DNA of 61,030 nt from contig JAIXZE010000022.1 in the NCBI GenBank assembly GCA_027489875.1, positions 1 through 61,030 on the forward strand, given 5' to 3'. The translations under genes and the position numbers were made by a program. Positions 60,430-61,030 of the stretch are shown here, piece after piece (within the stretch, counting starts at the first letter, position 1; every line of letters starts with the position of its first letter). Origin of the DNA: Verrucomicrobiales bacterium. GTDB taxonomy: Bacteria; Verrucomicrobiota; Verrucomicrobiia; Limisphaerales; UBA9464. The notes under the pieces were generated by a model that searched no databases, was not told the DNA's origin, and worked only from the letters and a program-made list of their open reading frames with translations.

Positions 60430-60680
60430 TCTGGGTACCGGGATCGCTATCGGCATCGGAATCGATTCCTGGGCTGGTTCGATCCTGATCCCCCACGGAC
60501 CGGGGTAGCGACGTCCTCGTCGCCTTCGAGATGCCCTCTCGAAGGTGGGATGATGTCACCGCCGAGCGCGTGCCGTCTTGTCGGTATCGGGATCGCTATC
60601 GCCATCGGAATCGATTTCCTGAGGCGATTCGATTTCGATCCCCCTGCAGAATGGGGTGGCGACGTCCTCGTCGCCCTGGG
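60430..60680 (+). repeat. Composite repeats: ATCGGN runs and two half inverted-repeat elements
   Basis: ACCGGGATCGCTATCGGCAT (60438 on) and TCGGTATCGGGATCGCTATC (60581 on) are six-base-period runs like that at 44.4 kb. CGGGGTAGCGACGTCCTCGT (60501) and GGGGTGGCGACGTCCTCGTC (60653) are left arms of the long inverted repeat. No gene is seen here. Confidence 0.78.
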
Positions 60681-61012
60681 TGATCGCCTTGTCCCATCGA
60701 TGCCGGACCCACTCCCACGCCTCCGCGTGCTGGCATCCCGAAGGGATGGGAGCCGATAGCCCCGGGTCGTGCGAAGCACGTACCCGGGGAAAAGGGCGTC
60801 CCTTTGGCATCCGCACCCCGGAGGGGTGCGAAGGCTGCGGATGCTTCAACCCCTCCATTCCACAACCGCCATGCCGCCACCTCCGGATGCTCCGGCCTGA
60901 AGACAACAATACTCAGCCAGCCAAGGATCAGTTGGGCCGCAGCCGAACCAACGGCGGCCGCCAATGCTGCCAGGCTGTAGGTACGGATGAGGCGGCTGGA
61001 GTCCGATTTCAT
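60596..61012 (-). CDS. Small membrane protein whose C-terminal half is repeat-derived; possibly disrupted
   Basis: The frame starts at ATG 61012 with a hydrophobic segment (TYSLAALAAAVGSAAAQLIL, GWLSIVVF) and about 50 residues of protein-like sequence. From about residue 53 (position 60854 down) it is encoded by dispersed repeats (GADAKGTPFSPGTCFARPGA and onward), so the rest is not ancestral protein. It may be a short anchored protein extended by chance, or a gene cut by repeat insertion. No family is recognised. Confidence 0.45.
   Translation of the reverse strand: MKSDSSRLIRTYSLAALAAAVGSAAAQLILGWLSIVVFRPEHPEVAAWRLWNGGVEASAAFAPLRGADAKGTPFSPGTCFARPGAIGSHPFGMPARGGVGVGPASMGQGDHPGRRGRRHPILQGDRNRIASGNRFRWR
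60700..60872 (-). repeat. Intergenic repeat element, inverted copy of 13-140
   Basis: On the minus strand it reads GGAGGGGTTGAAGCATCCGC, CCTTCGCACCCCTCCGGGGT, GTGCTTCGCACGACCCGGGG, CTATCGGCTCCCATCCC, the same block order as at 13-140. The adjoining CTCCCACGCCTCC segment is shared with 44.6 kb. Confidence 0.8.
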
Positions 61013-61030
61013 GGGGGATGGCTGCAGTGC

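Overview
The window is a GC-rich bacterial chromosome segment, most likely from a Verrucomicrobiota member (Pedosphaera/Limisphaerales-like). This is an inference from gene style: an ECF sigma factor beside a zinc-ribbon Ser/Thr kinase with WD40 repeats, a prepilin-like protein ending in an H-x-DGHVEWV-type motif, a PA14-containing multihaem cytochrome beside soluble propeller dehydrogenase-like proteins, and many hairpin-forming intergenic repeats. No rRNA, insertion sequence, phage or CRISPR array is visible; one tRNA (His, GTG) is present.

Layout. 0.3-3.7 kb: exported catalase-peroxidase katG divergent from an OxyR with both redox cysteines. 3.7-11.8 kb: tRNA-His, rlmM, an exported esterase, an acyltransferase, and an ECF sigma factor/receptor-kinase pair. 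11.8-21.4 kb: an accessory stretch of small secreted proteins, a DUF4143-type ATPase enclosed by nested repeats, a prepilin-like protein, two PIN-domain toxin-antitoxin pairs, a DUF3592 protein and a broken 3' copy of the exonuclease gene that lies intact at 21.4-22.3 kb. 22.4-32.5 kb: exported propeller proteins, a lipoprotein (DUF1684) and a pentahaem PA14 cytochrome, the last three probably one operon, then a membrane-anchored PQQ-like propeller. 32.8-40.7 kb: a UbiA prenyltransferase, followed by three translationally coupled genes: an exported Ig-like protein, an NtrC-type response regulator, and a FecR-TPR-outer-membrane-barrel fusion. This trio is the best candidate for an undescribed system. 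40.8-44.2 kb: a second large propeller paralogue and a FAH-family enzyme. 44.6-57.3 kb: a complete urea uptake and urease locus on the minus strand (porin, urtABCDE, ureD, fused ureAB, ureC, ureF, ureG), lacking ureE but with a very His-rich UreG. 58.0-60.4 kb: a TonB-dependent siderophore-type receptor. The right edge holds repeats and the start of a small membrane protein.

The urea locus reads as one pathway: a porin admits solute through the outer membrane, UrtA binds urea, UrtBC-DE imports it with ATP, UreABC hydrolyses it to ammonia and CO2, and UreDFG load nickel. Intercistronic hairpins after urtA, palindromes after urtE and a five-unit 52-bp tandem array between ureC and ureF probably tune the stoichiometry.

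Intergenic DNA is unusually structured. At least four repeat families recur: a long inverted repeat built on GGGGTGGCGATGTCCTC, a short palindrome GCCGGGTG-AGGG-CACCCGGC, an element containing GTGCTTCGCACGACCCGGGG found inverted at both window ends, and six-base ATCGGN runs. Two of these have expanded into tandem arrays (52, 74 and 96 bp units).
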